Shown piece by piece: positions 43,154 to 51,411 of a stretch of DNA of 59,014 nt (positions are counted from its first letter, which is position 1; each line of letters starts with the position of its first letter). The translations under genes were made by a program, and so were the position numbers. Source of the DNA: an uncultured Hungatella sp. (GTDB lineage Bacteria; Bacillota; Clostridia; Lachnospirales; Lachnospiraceae); NCBI GenBank assembly GCA_910577935.1, contig CAJTOT010000022.1, forward strand, positions 4,274 to 63,287. Direction: 5' to 3'. The notes beneath the pieces are model-generated. The model saw only the letters and a list, made by a program, of their open reading frames with translations, was not told the DNA's origin and did not search any database.

Positions 43154-43664
43154 ACTGACAGGGAGCCTTCTTGTGACCTGTTCCTGCGGGGCTTTGGGAC
43201 TGTGGAAGGCGGCCCAGTGGAAAGAGCATTTGAGAATGCTGGAACAGCTGAAGAAAATGATGCTTATGCTCAGGAGCGAGATCCTTTACGGCCACACTCC
43301 CCTTGGAGAGGCCCTGGGACATGTGGGGAGGAAGTCGGAGGGGCCCCTGGGAAAGCTGTTTGAGGGGGCGAAGGAGAGGGCCGGACAGCAGTTGGGGGAG
43401 CCGTTTTGTGTGATCTGGAAGGAAGAGGTGGAGAAGCGGAAAAAAGACATGCTTCTGTCAGAGAGGGAGATACAGGAACTGACCGGGTTCGGGGAACATC
43501 TGGGATATCTGGACCTGGAGATGCAGGAGCACACTATCGCCCTCTACCTGGAGCAGCTGGATATGAGCATTGAATTTTACCGGGAGCATGAGCGGGAACA
43601 GAGCCGGCTTTACACCAGCCTGGGGATCATGGGCGGGCTGTTTCTCTCGATTATCATGTGTTAA
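43143..43664 (+). CDS. spoIIIAB: Stage III sporulation protein AB
   Basis: A 173-residue membrane protein with one N-terminal and one C-terminal membrane segment and a charged helical middle. The order and the LRMLEQLKKMMLMLRSEILY and LGYLDLEMQEHTIALYLEQL segments identify SpoIIIAB, which resembles the type II secretion platform protein GspF. The ATG at 43143 overlaps the end of spoIIIAA. Confidence 0.93.
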   Translation: MVLKLTGSLLVTCSCGALGLWKAAQWKEHLRMLEQLKKMMLMLRSEILYGHTPLGEALGHVGRKSEGPLGKLFEGAKERAGQQLGEPFCVIWKEEVEKRKKDMLLSEREIQELTGFGEHLGYLDLEMQEHTIALYLEQLDMSIEFYREHEREQSRLYTSLGIMGGLFLSIIMC

Positions 43665-43676
43665 AGGAGGGCGGCA

Positions 43677-43871
43677 ATGGGAGTCAATCTGATCTTCAGA
43701 ATCGCGGCGGTGGGAATCCTGGTTTCCGTTATCTGTCAGATCCTGAAACACAGCGGAAGGGAGGAGCAGGCATTCCTCACCAGCCTGGCGGGGCTCGTGC
43801 TTGTGCTGTTCTGGATGGTGCCTTACATATATGAATTGTTTGAAACCATAAAAAGTCTGTTTGCGCTGTAG
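43677..43871 (+). CDS. spoIIIAC: Stage III sporulation protein AC
   Basis: A 64-residue protein with two membrane helices, exact in size for SpoIIIAC: LIFRIAAVGILVSVICQILK and AFLTSLAGLVLVLFWMVPYI. It begins 12 bases after spoIIIAB behind AAAGGAGGG. It is a membrane component of the feeding channel. Confidence 0.95.
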   Translation: MGVNLIFRIAAVGILVSVICQILKHSGREEQAFLTSLAGLVLVLFWMVPYIYELFETIKSLFAL

Positions 43872-43897
43872 GGCGCGGGGCAGGAAGGGGGAGAGCC

Positions 43898-44284
43898 ATG
43901 ACAGTGGCTGCGGTTGCGGTTATAGGTCTTGTGTCAGTGATACTGGCGGTACAGCTGAAGGCGGTGAAGGGGGAGTACGGGGTCTATCTGGTTCTGTGCG
44001 CGGGCCTGGTCATATTTTTTTACGCTCTGTCCAAGCTGGAGGCGGTGGTGGAGGCTCTTAAGAGGGTTCAGTCTTATATTCAGATCGACCCGGTGTATCT
44101 GGGGGTGCTGATGAAAATGATCGGCATCACCTACATCACGGAATTTGCCTCGGGAATCTGCAAAGACGCGGGGTATGGCTCCCTGGGAGGTCAGATTGAG
44201 ATCTTTGGGAAATTGTCCATGCTGGCCGTGAGCATGCCCATTCTCCTGGCGCTGATGGAGACGCTTAAGGTGTTTATGTCATGA
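43898..44284 (+). CDS. spoIIIAD: Stage III sporulation protein AD
   Basis: A 128-residue membrane protein of the usual size with four helices; VYLGVLMKMIGITYITEFAS and GICKDAGYGSLGGQIEIFGK are the family core. It overlaps spoIIIAE by four bases (ATGA). Confidence 0.95.
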   Translation: MTVAAVAVIGLVSVILAVQLKAVKGEYGVYLVLCAGLVIFFYALSKLEAVVEALKRVQSYIQIDPVYLGVLMKMIGITYITEFASGICKDAGYGSLGGQIEIFGKLSMLAVSMPILLALMETLKVFMS

Positions 44285-45573
44285 GAGGGAAAGGGAAGCT
44301 GGCGTGGAGGTTATTTTGGACGGCTCTGTCCCTGGCCCTTCTGCTTTGGCAGCCGGAGCCGGCGTGGGCCGGCGGGAAGCCTGTGTTTCAGCCGGAAGGG
44401 AGAACCGGTACTGCCGGGAGGAAGGCGCGCCGGCCGGAGGGGAGAACCTGTGCCGCCAGGCCGCTGGGGCAATCGGAGGTCTGGGATCCTCTTGGAGGGG
44501 AGGGGGAGCCGGGAAGCCTGCTGGGGCTGGAGGATTTCGATTTCTCTGAAGTCAACCGCTTTCTTGTGGAAAATGAAACCGGAGGGAAGCTGACCATAGA
44601 GACGGTTATGGCCCACCTGGCGCGGGGGGATCTGGCAGGGCTGTGCGGGGAGGTGACGGGGGAACTGAAATCATCTCTGTTCGCAGAGATTGGCGCCGGG
44701 GGACATCTCATGGGACAAGTCCTGGCGCTGGGGTTTCTGGGAGCCGTGTTTACCAATTTCTCCACGGTTTTTCAAGGAGGAGAGATTTCAGAGACAGGTT
44801 TTTTTATCACCTATCTGCTGCTGTTCACATTTCTTGCTGCGTCTGTGATGGAGAGCATGGCGGTGGTGTCAGGGACGGTGGAGAAGATTTTGGAGTTTAT
44901 GAAACTTCTGATGCCCTCCTATTTTCTTGCGGTGGCATTTGCCGGAGGAAGTGTTTCCGCGGTGGCCATGTATGAATTTACGCTGTGGATCATGGCCATG
45001 GGCCAGTGGTTTCTGGGAAGTGTCATTTTGCCGGTGATCAAGATCTATGTGCTTTTGAACATGGCGGGCAATCTGGTGAAAGAAGAATTTTTATCAAAAC
45101 TCACAGAGCTTCTGGGACAGACCGTGGGCTGGGGCATGAAGCTTCTCCCCGGCCTGGTGCTCAGTTTTCACGTGATTCAGGGCATGGTACTTCCCTATGT
45201 GGACGCTTTAAAACAGGGCGCCGTGGAGAAGGCGGTGTCTATGATACCGGGAGTGGGCCAGGGGGCGGCGGCTGTGACCCAGCTTCTGGTCGGCTCCGGC
45301 GTTCTCATCAAGAACACCATGGGGATGGCAGCCATGGTGGTTCTCATGACCCTCATCGCCATGCCGGTTCTGAAAATGCTGATTCTCATGGTCATGTATC
45401 AGTGTGTGGCGGCGGTGATGGAGCCTGTGTGCGACAAGAGGCTGGTATCCTGTGTTGCCGCGGCTGCAAAAGGTCAGAAAATGATGGTCCAGGCGGTGGT
45501 TGCGGCGGCATTGATCCTGATAATCACCGTGGCGGTAGTGTGCGCGGGGACTAACGTGACCTATTATGGGTAA
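44281..45573 (+). CDS. spoIIIAE: Stage III sporulation protein AE
   Basis: A 430-residue membrane protein: signal sequence, a 60-residue variable region rich in Gly, Arg and Glu, then the conserved multi-helix body (LGFLGAVFTNFSTVFQGGEI, VEKAVSMIPGVGQGAAAVTQ and MGMAAMVVLMTLIAMPVLKM). SpoIIIAE is thought to form part of the transmembrane channel. It is slightly longer than the Bacillus protein because of the N-terminal insertion. Confidence 0.95.
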   Translation: MRGKGKLAWRLFWTALSLALLLWQPEPAWAGGKPVFQPEGRTGTAGRKARRPEGRTCAARPLGQSEVWDPLGGEGEPGSLLGLEDFDFSEVNRFLVENETGGKLTIETVMAHLARGDLAGLCGEVTGELKSSLFAEIGAGGHLMGQVLALGFLGAVFTNFSTVFQGGEISETGFFITYLLLFTFLAASVMESMAVVSGTVEKILEFMKLLMPSYFLAVAFAGGSVSAVAMYEFTLWIMAMGQWFLGSVILPVIKIYVLLNMAGNLVKEEFLSKLTELLGQTVGWGMKLLPGLVLSFHVIQGMVLPYVDALKQGAVEKAVSMIPGVGQGAAAVTQLLVGSGVLIKNTMGMAAMVVLMTLIAMPVLKMLILMVMYQCVAAVMEPVCDKRLVSCVAAAAKGQKMMVQAVVAAALILIITVAVVCAGTNVTYYG

Positions 45574-45584
45574 AAGGGGAGACC

Positions 45585-46358
45585 ATGGGAGGACTTTTAA
45601 ACTGGGTGGGAAATATCCTGTTCTTTTTTATATTTGTGACCGTGACGGAGAATCTTCTTCCGGGGAAGAAGTACAGCCGGTATGTGAGGCTGTCAGCCGG
45701 GATGGTGCTGATTCTTTTGGTGCTCAAGCCTGTAACACAGGGGGTTCATATAGAAGACCAGATTGGCCGCTGGTTTGAGGCCTTTGCCTTTCAGCAGGAA
45801 GCCCGGGATCTTTCCAGAGAGATTCTGGGGATTGAAAAGCAGCGCCTGGACAGAGTCATAGACAGCTATGAGCAGGCAGCGGAGGAGGAGATCAGCGCCA
45901 TGGCGGAGGATATGGGGGTGATTCCCCTGGAGGCCCGGGTGGTCATAGAGAGAGATAATGAAAGCGGGAATTACGGGACAGTGACCAGTATCCGGCTGGA
46001 AGTCGGGTGGAAAGGCGAGGCAGACAGAGGAGAGTGGGAGAAGGGGGAAAGCGGAGAAGGAGAAAACGGAGAAGGGGAAAACGGCGGCGCAATACAGGCG
46101 GTAAATCCCGTGAATCCGGTTACGGTAAACCTGGCGGCAGAGGAGGAGCATGACGGAGGAGAACGGACCAGAGAAGAACGGAGCAGGGGAGAGCGGTCGG
46201 AGGAAGAACTGGCCGGCGGGGAGAAGGCCGGAGAGGAATGGAGCGGGGAAGAGGGGAGAGACGCCAAAGAGGAGCGGTTGGAACAGTTGAGACGAAAGGT
46301 GGAGCGTTATTATGGGTTGGAAGCCGGGCAGGTGGAAATTAAATTTAAAGGAAGGTAA
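45585..46358 (+). CDS. spoIIIAF: Stage III sporulation protein AF with acidic low-complexity insert
   Basis: A 257-residue protein; two N-terminal membrane helices (GNILFFFIFVTVTENLLPGK and VRLSAGMVLILLVLKPV) are followed by a helical region and the C-terminal ring-building-like part ending YYGLEAGQVEIKFKGR. Between them, about residues 145-225 are a run of E, G, K and R (GESGEGENGEGENGG and RTREERSRGERSEEELAGGE) not present in the roughly 200-residue Bacillus form. The gene overlaps spoIIIAG by 47 bases. Confidence 0.9.
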   Translation: MGGLLNWVGNILFFFIFVTVTENLLPGKKYSRYVRLSAGMVLILLVLKPVTQGVHIEDQIGRWFEAFAFQQEARDLSREILGIEKQRLDRVIDSYEQAAEEEISAMAEDMGVIPLEARVVIERDNESGNYGTVTSIRLEVGWKGEADRGEWEKGESGEGENGEGENGGAIQAVNPVNPVTVNLAAEEEHDGGERTREERSRGERSEEELAGGEKAGEEWSGEEGRDAKEERLEQLRRKVERYYGLEAGQVEIKFKGR

Positions 46359-47028
46359 AGACCGGTGGCTTATTATTCTGGCAGTGGGATTGATTTTTCT
46401 CATACTGGCATTTCCCACAAAGGACAGGAGCAGCCGGGGGATGCCGGGAGGGCAGACAGAGGCAGGGAAGCAGGGGGCGGCCTTCTTACAGACAGATGCC
46501 GCACAGGTACAGGGGGGGGAAGGCGGGGGGACAGCTGATGCGGCGGGAAAGGGGCAGATGGCAGCCGGAGGCGGATATGTTTCCGGAGAGAGCGGCGATG
46601 AGGCGGTGTACACCGTCAGCCAGGGGGCGGCCACCTACGAACAGCAGCTGGAAAGCCGTCTCAAAGAGCTTTTGAGCCATGTGGAGGGTGTGGGTGAGGT
46701 CGAGGTGATGATCGTCCTCAAGAGCTCCGAGGAGAAGGTGTGGAGAACGGACAGGAACTCGTCTCTGTCCAGCACCAAAGAGACGGACTCCAACGGAGGG
46801 ACCAGGGATGTGAGGAGCCAGGAGATATCGGAGGACACCATACTCACAGGATCAGGCGGCGCAGAGGGCCCTCTTCTTGAGAAGGAGCTGAAGCCGGAGA
46901 TCGGCGGAGTGGTTGTCAGCGCCGCGGGGGGAGGAAGTCCTGTTGTTCAGGCGGAAATTTCCGCGGCAGTAGAAGCATTATTTGACGTGCCGTCACATAA
47001 AATAAAAGTATTAAAGAGGGCAGAATAA
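46312..47028 (+). CDS. spoIIIAG: Stage III sporulation protein AG
   Basis: A 238-residue single-pass protein. The membrane helix is WLIILAVGLIFLILAFPT, then a Gly/Ala-rich linker and the ring-building domain with YEQQLESRLKELLSHVEGVG and EVEVMIVLKSSEEKVW, ending with VVQAEISAAVEALFDVPSHK. SpoIIIAG forms the large ring of the channel in the space between the two cells. The gene starts inside the end of spoIIIAF. Confidence 0.95.
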   Translation: MGWKPGRWKLNLKEGKDRWLIILAVGLIFLILAFPTKDRSSRGMPGGQTEAGKQGAAFLQTDAAQVQGGEGGGTADAAGKGQMAAGGGYVSGESGDEAVYTVSQGAATYEQQLESRLKELLSHVEGVGEVEVMIVLKSSEEKVWRTDRNSSLSSTKETDSNGGTRDVRSQEISEDTILTGSGGAEGPLLEKELKPEIGGVVVSAAGGGSPVVQAEISAAVEALFDVPSHKIKVLKRAE

Positions 47029-47043
47029 AAAGGAGTGTCGTGC

Positions 47044-47892
47044 ATGAGATTTAAAAAAGATTTTAAAAACGTCAATATGAAAAGCGTGAACATGAAAAAC
47101 GTCAATATGAAGAAACTGTTTCGGAGAAACCAGATCATCGTCACCACGCTGGCGGTGATGATCGCAGCGGCGGGATATCTCAACTATACGGGCAAGCAGG
47201 ACCTGGAGGCGGGAAATGTCATATCGGAGACCGGCATGATGGATATCTCCGACGAGGACATTCTCATGGAAAACCAGAAGATGCTTGATGCCCAGGGCGG
47301 TTATGAGGAGATTCAGAGTTTGGACCAGGATCTCTCCCAGATCGAGGAGGCAGAGTCCATGGCAGAAGGTTCCCGGCTGCCCCAGGACGTGCAGCAGATG
47401 GCCCAGGCGGAGACGCTGTCTGACCAGGCAGGGATGGAGGCGGGCGCCCAGGGCGGCGTGACAGGCGACATGACAGATGCCCAGGCCGGGTACGACAATC
47501 CGGGGGAGGCTATCCTCACCAGCGGCATGAGCGTGTCCGATTACATAGCCGGAGTCCAGCTGAACAGAGAACAGGTGCGGGCTAAAAACAAGGATACGCT
47601 CCTGGCCATCATCAACAACACCAACATCGAGGAGGCGGCCAAACAGGAGGCGATCCAGGATATGATCCGCCTGACTGAGATTTCCGAGAAAGAAAACGCG
47701 GCGGAGACTCTCCTCATGGCAAAAGGGTTTTCTGACCCGGTGGTGAGCATTTCTTCCGAGAAGGTAGACGTGGTGGTCAACGCTCCCAGCATCACCGACG
47801 CCCAGAGAGCCCAGATAGAGGATATTGTCAAGAGGAAGGCGGAAGTCCAGGCAGAGAACATCATCATTACGCTCCTCAATCTGTCAGACTGA
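47044..47892 (+). CDS. spoIIIAH: Stage III sporulation protein AH
   Basis: A 282-residue protein: a basic start with three KxVNM repeats, a membrane helix (IIVTTLAVMIAAAGYLNYTG), a long acidic linker and the C-terminal ring-building domain (ETLLMAKGFSDPVVSISSEK and ITDAQRAQIEDIVKRKAEVQ). In Bacillus this domain binds SpoIIQ from the forespore side. The ATG at 47044 follows AAAAGGAG by eight bases; an earlier GTG overlaps the ribosome site. It is the last gene of the operon. Confidence 0.95.
   Translation: MRFKKDFKNVNMKSVNMKNVNMKKLFRRNQIIVTTLAVMIAAAGYLNYTGKQDLEAGNVISETGMMDISDEDILMENQKMLDAQGGYEEIQSLDQDLSQIEEAESMAEGSRLPQDVQQMAQAETLSDQAGMEAGAQGGVTGDMTDAQAGYDNPGEAILTSGMSVSDYIAGVQLNREQVRAKNKDTLLAIINNTNIEEAAKQEAIQDMIRLTEISEKENAAETLLMAKGFSDPVVSISSEKVDVVVNAPSITDAQRAQIEDIVKRKAEVQAENIIITLLNLSD
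47065..47109 (+). repeat. Three 15-bp repeats encoding K-N/S-VNM in spoIIIAH
   Basis: Codons 8-22 of spoIIIAH are three tandem copies of AAAAACGTCAATATG-like units, reading KNVNM, KSVNM and KNVNM, in the cytoplasmic tail before the membrane helix. Confidence 0.85.
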
Positions 47893-47964
47893 CCTGCCCG
47901 CGTCCGGCGGCGGAGGGATTGCCCGGAGAAAAAGCCCGGCGGGAGGTTCAAAGTAAAAATTCCT

Positions 47965-47992
47965 TTGCAAACAGGAGTATTTTTGCTATAAT
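47965..47992 (+). promoter_or_regulatory. Promoter of the Asp23/Gls24 gene (and probably nusB onward)
   Basis: TTGCAA (47965-47970), 16 bases, TATAAT (47987-47992), 34 bases before the start codon. Confidence 0.7.
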
Positions 47993-48026
47993 AAGGCTAT
48001 TATAGGAACACAGGAGGTAATTAATT

Positions 48027-48413
48027 GTGACAGAGGTGGAAAGCAGAAATACTCACAAGGTATATGAGAAGGATAAAATCGGAGAAGTACAGATAGCGGA
48101 CGAAGTGGTGGCCATCATCGCCGGGCTGGCGGCCACGGAGGTGGAAGGAGTGGACTCCATGGCGGGCAACATCACCAACGAGCTGGTGGGGAAGCTTGGC
48201 ATGAAGAACCTTTCCAAGGGCGTGAAGGTGGACGTGACAGAGGAGCATGTGTCCGTGGACCTCTCCCTGAACATCAAGTACGGCTACAACATTCCCGGGG
48301 TTTCCGAGAAAGTTCAGGATAAGGTGAAGAGCGCCATCGAGAACATGACAGGGCTTAACGTCCTGGACGTGAACATCAGGATTGCCGGCGTCAATATGAC
48401 AGAGAACCATTAG
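48027..48413 (+). CDS. Asp23/Gls24 family envelope-stress protein (YqhY-like)
   Basis: A 128-residue protein of the Asp23/Gls24 family, with VQIADEVVAIIAGLAATEVE, DVTEEHVSVDLSLNIKYGYN and IPGVSEKVQDKVKSAIENMT. The copy next to nusB corresponds to YqhY of Bacillus, which affects acetyl-CoA carboxylase and so fatty acid synthesis; that role is carried over from Bacillus. The GTG start follows GGAGG at nine bases. It is the first gene of a long housekeeping run. Confidence 0.92.
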   Translation: MTEVESRNTHKVYEKDKIGEVQIADEVVAIIAGLAATEVEGVDSMAGNITNELVGKLGMKNLSKGVKVDVTEEHVSVDLSLNIKYGYNIPGVSEKVQDKVKSAIENMTGLNVLDVNIRIAGVNMTENH

Positions 48414-48472
48414 ATGAAAGGGCGCGGCCGCCGTTTGGCGTCTGCGCTTTGTGACAGACGGAGGATTTGAAG

Positions 48473-48967
48473 ATGACCAGAAGAGAATTGCGTGAGCATT
48501 GTTTTAAGATGTTATTCTGCGCAGACTTTTATCCGGCGGAGGAGACGAAACAGCAGCTGGACCGATACTTTGAGGCACCTGAGGAGGACGAGGCCACGCC
48601 AGAGGGGGAGATTCAGATCCTTCATCAGGTTGATATGGAAGAGAAAGACCAGGCCTATCTGACCGGCAAGGCAGGGGGGGCGCTGGAGAAGCTGGCAGAA
48701 CTTGACGCCCGGATCAACCAGGTGGCAGAGGGGTGGAAGACCAGAAGGATGGGGAAGGTGGAGCTTACCATACTCAGGCTCGCCCTGTACGAGATTCTTT
48801 ATGATGCGGAGATCCCTCAGAAGGTGGCCATCAACGAGGCGGTGGAGCTGGCCAAAAAGTTCGGCGGGGATGACTCGCCTTCGTTTATCAACGGAGTTTT
48901 GGCGAAGCTGGTGAGAGACGACGCCGGGCCCCAGGAGGATAAGGCTTCAGATGGCGCCTCTGTGTAA
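48473..48967 (+). CDS. nusB: Transcription antitermination factor NusB
   Basis: NusB with NusE (S10) binds boxA RNA and lets polymerase finish the rRNA genes. The 164-residue all-helical protein shows the family start MTRRELREHCFKMLFCADFY and the core RMGKVELTILRLALYEILYD followed by VAINEAVELAKKFGGDDSPS and FINGVLAKL. The ATG at 48473 follows CGGAGG by eight bases. A 25-residue acidic tail is extra. Confidence 0.96.
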   Translation: MTRRELREHCFKMLFCADFYPAEETKQQLDRYFEAPEEDEATPEGEIQILHQVDMEEKDQAYLTGKAGGALEKLAELDARINQVAEGWKTRRMGKVELTILRLALYEILYDAEIPQKVAINEAVELAKKFGGDDSPSFINGVLAKLVRDDAGPQEDKASDGASV

Positions 48968-48991
48968 GGCGGCGGCAGGCCGGGGAAGAAC

Positions 48992-50206
48992 ATGGGAAAA
49001 GCATATTCGGTAACAGAGGTCAACTCATATATCAAGAACATGTTTGTTCAGGACTACCTTCTGAGCCGCATCAGCGTGCGGGGGGAGGTGTCCAACTGCA
49101 AGTATCACACATCCGGGCATATCTATTTTACATTGAAGGACAAGTCAGGGACCTTATCCGCGGTAATGTTTGCCGGTCAGAGAAAAGGTCTTAATTTTCA
49201 ATTGCGGGAAGGGCAGCAGGTTATCGTCACAGGGACTGTGGACGTATACGAAAGGGACGGCAGATACCAGCTGTATGCCCGTGAGATCAGGCAAGAAGGA
49301 ACCGGGGATCTGTTTGAGCGGTTTTTAAAGCTGCGGAACGAGCTGGAGGACATGGGGATGTTCGCTGCGGAGTACAAGCAGCCGATTCCCAAGTATGCCA
49401 TGACCATAGGCATCGTCACGGCTTCCACGGGGGCGGCCATCCGGGACATCATGAACATCTCCGCCAGGAGGAATCCCTATGTGCAGCTGGTTCTCTACCC
49501 GGCTCTTGTCCAGGGGGAACAGGCGAAGCACAGCATCGCGAAAGGCATCAGGACTCTGGACATGATGGGGCTTGACGTGCTCATCGTGGGACGGGGCGGA
49601 GGCTCCATAGAAGATTTGTGGGCGTTTAATGAAGAGACGGTGGCGAGGGCTATTTTCGAGTGCGGCACCCCGGTGATCTCGGCGGTGGGACATGAGACCG
49701 ACGTGACCATCGCGGACTATGTGGCGGACATGCGGGCGCCTACGCCGTCTGCGGCCGCGGAGCTGGCAGTGTTTGACTACCGGCAGTTTGAAAACCGGCT
49801 GCAGCTGTGCCGGGATGCCCTGACGAGAGGTGTCTCCAGGTGCGTGGAACGGAAAAGATATCAGACGGAGCAGTGCCGGCTGAGGCTTGAGATGAATCAT
49901 CCCCGCCGTCAGCTCAACGAGAAGAGACAGCATCTGGCGGACATGCTGGACCAGATGGAGAGGCTGATGTCGGAGAGGCTGACAGACAGGAAGCACAGGC
50001 TGGCCCTGCTCACGGGAAGGCTTCAGGGGCTGTCGCCTCTGGAACGACTCAGCCGGGGGTTCGGCTTTCTGTCGGGGGAAGACGGAAAACGGATAGAGTC
50101 CGTGAGTCAGACAGACGTGGGACAGACTCTGTCGGTGCGTCTGGCAGACGGCATATTGAAGACGAAAATCACAGAGGTTGCGCCTCTGACTATTGAATAT
50201 AAATAA
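48992..50206 (+). CDS. xseA: Exodeoxyribonuclease VII large subunit
   Basis: XseA carries the active site of exonuclease VII, which degrades single-stranded DNA from both ends. The 404-residue protein has the OB-fold start (VRGEVSNCKYHTSGHIYFTL), the conserved IGIVTASTGAAIRDIMNISA and DVLIVGRGGGSIEDLWAFNE, and CGTPVISAVGHETDVTIADY, followed by a coiled-coil region for binding XseB. It comes 24 bases after nusB. Confidence 0.97.
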   Translation: MGKAYSVTEVNSYIKNMFVQDYLLSRISVRGEVSNCKYHTSGHIYFTLKDKSGTLSAVMFAGQRKGLNFQLREGQQVIVTGTVDVYERDGRYQLYAREIRQEGTGDLFERFLKLRNELEDMGMFAAEYKQPIPKYAMTIGIVTASTGAAIRDIMNISARRNPYVQLVLYPALVQGEQAKHSIAKGIRTLDMMGLDVLIVGRGGGSIEDLWAFNEETVARAIFECGTPVISAVGHETDVTIADYVADMRAPTPSAAAELAVFDYRQFENRLQLCRDALTRGVSRCVERKRYQTEQCRLRLEMNHPRRQLNEKRQHLADMLDQMERLMSERLTDRKHRLALLTGRLQGLSPLERLSRGFGFLSGEDGKRIESVSQTDVGQTLSVRLADGILKTKITEVAPLTIEYK

Positions 50207-50247
50207 TCTGTTTGTGCCGTGAGACGGGCATGGAGTGGAGAAAAAGA

Positions 50248-50466
50248 ATGGAAGACAACAAGACGACGAGAACCATAGAAGAGACCATGGAAGAGCTTGA
50301 AGCTGTCATTGAGAAGATGGAGGACAGGGACAGCACGCTTGAGGAGTCCTTTGCCTGTTTTGAGGCAGGCATGAAGCTGGTGAGAGAATGCAGCCAGAGA
50401 ATCGACAAGGTGGAAAAGCAGATCATGGTACTCAGCGAGGAAGGCATGGAGGAATATGAATCCTAA
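50248..50466 (+). CDS. xseB: Exodeoxyribonuclease VII small subunit
   Basis: A 72-residue helical protein with the family string IEETMEELEAVIEKMEDRDS and LEESFACFEAGMKLVRECSQ. Several copies wrap the coiled coil of XseA. The ATG at 50248 is chosen because GGAG lies about ten bases before and earlier residues do not fit the family. It overlaps ispA by 11 bases. Confidence 0.95.
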   Translation: MEDNKTTRTIEETMEELEAVIEKMEDRDSTLEESFACFEAGMKLVRECSQRIDKVEKQIMVLSEEGMEEYES

Positions 50467-51400
50467 AGAGAGGTTGGAGCAGTACGCCGGCGAGGTGGAA
50501 TCGGTGATCAGAGCCTGGCTGCCGCCGGAGGACGGATATCAGAGGACAGTGGCCATGGCCATGAACTACAGCGTGAAAGCCGGGGGGAAGAGACTTCGTC
50601 CTCTGTTTATGCGTGAGGTGTACCGGCTGTTTGCGGGAGCGCCGGGCCAGGGGGAGGAGAATCGGGAGAAAGGGAAATCGGGGCAGAGCGCCGGGCCGGA
50701 AGCGGCGGTGGAGCCTTTTATGGCAGCGATCGAGATGATCCACACATTTTCCCTGATTCACGACGACCTTCCCTGTATGGACAACGACAGTCTGAGGCGG
50801 GGGCAGCCCACCACCTGGGTGAAGTATGGATATGATATGGCGGTGCTGGCCGGGGACGGCCTGGCAATCTGCGCCTTCGAGACTGCGGCCAGGGCGCTGG
50901 AGGTCTCGGACAGGCCCGAGGCTGTGGCGCGGTGCATGGGGCTTCTGGCCAGAAAGTCAGGGGTGGAAGGCATGATCGGCGGACAGACCGTGGATGTGGA
51001 GCTGTCGGGAAAGCCTATCGACCCTGAGAGGCTGGACTTTATCTACCGTCTGAAGACCGGGGCCCTTCTGGAGGTGTCCATGATGATCGGCGCCGTCTTG
51101 GGAGGCGCGGACGAACAACAGGTGGAGGCTGTGGAAAAGATGGCCTCCTGCGTGGGACAGGCTTTCCAGATTCAGGACGATATCCTGGATGTGACCGGCA
51201 CGACGGAGACGCTGGGCAAGCCTGTAGGCAGCGACGAGAAGAATGAGAAGACCACCTATGTGTCATTGTACGGAATAGAACATGCCAGGAGAGCGGTGAG
51301 GGAACTGTCGCTTCAGGGGAAGAAAATTTTAGACAGCCTTCCCGGAGACCACGAATTCCTGGAGTATCTCATAGATATGCTGATAACCAGAAAAAAGTAA
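50456..51400 (+). CDS. ispA: Polyprenyl (farnesyl/geranyl) diphosphate synthase
   Basis: A 314-residue prenyltransferase that joins isopentenyl and allylic diphosphates. The first Asp-rich motif is LIHDDLPCMDNDSLRRGQPT and the second is GQAFQIQDDILDVTGTTETL; KAGGKRLRPLF is the diphosphate-binding start. The position before dxs is normal for the farnesyl diphosphate synthase of Clostridia. A 20-residue insert rich in G, E and K (GAPGQGEENREKGKSGQ) after helix C is unusual but sits in a loop. Confidence 0.93.
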   Translation: MNPKERLEQYAGEVESVIRAWLPPEDGYQRTVAMAMNYSVKAGGKRLRPLFMREVYRLFAGAPGQGEENREKGKSGQSAGPEAAVEPFMAAIEMIHTFSLIHDDLPCMDNDSLRRGQPTTWVKYGYDMAVLAGDGLAICAFETAARALEVSDRPEAVARCMGLLARKSGVEGMIGGQTVDVELSGKPIDPERLDFIYRLKTGALLEVSMMIGAVLGGADEQQVEAVEKMASCVGQAFQIQDDILDVTGTTETLGKPVGSDEKNEKTTYVSLYGIEHARRAVRELSLQGKKILDSLPGDHEFLEYLIDMLITRKK

Positions 51401-51411
51401 GGGCGATGACG

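Noticed and set aside
43861..44061. Short frames between the spoIIIA genes
   Set aside because: They are out of frame with the well-known spoIIIAC and spoIIID-order genes and have no separate support.
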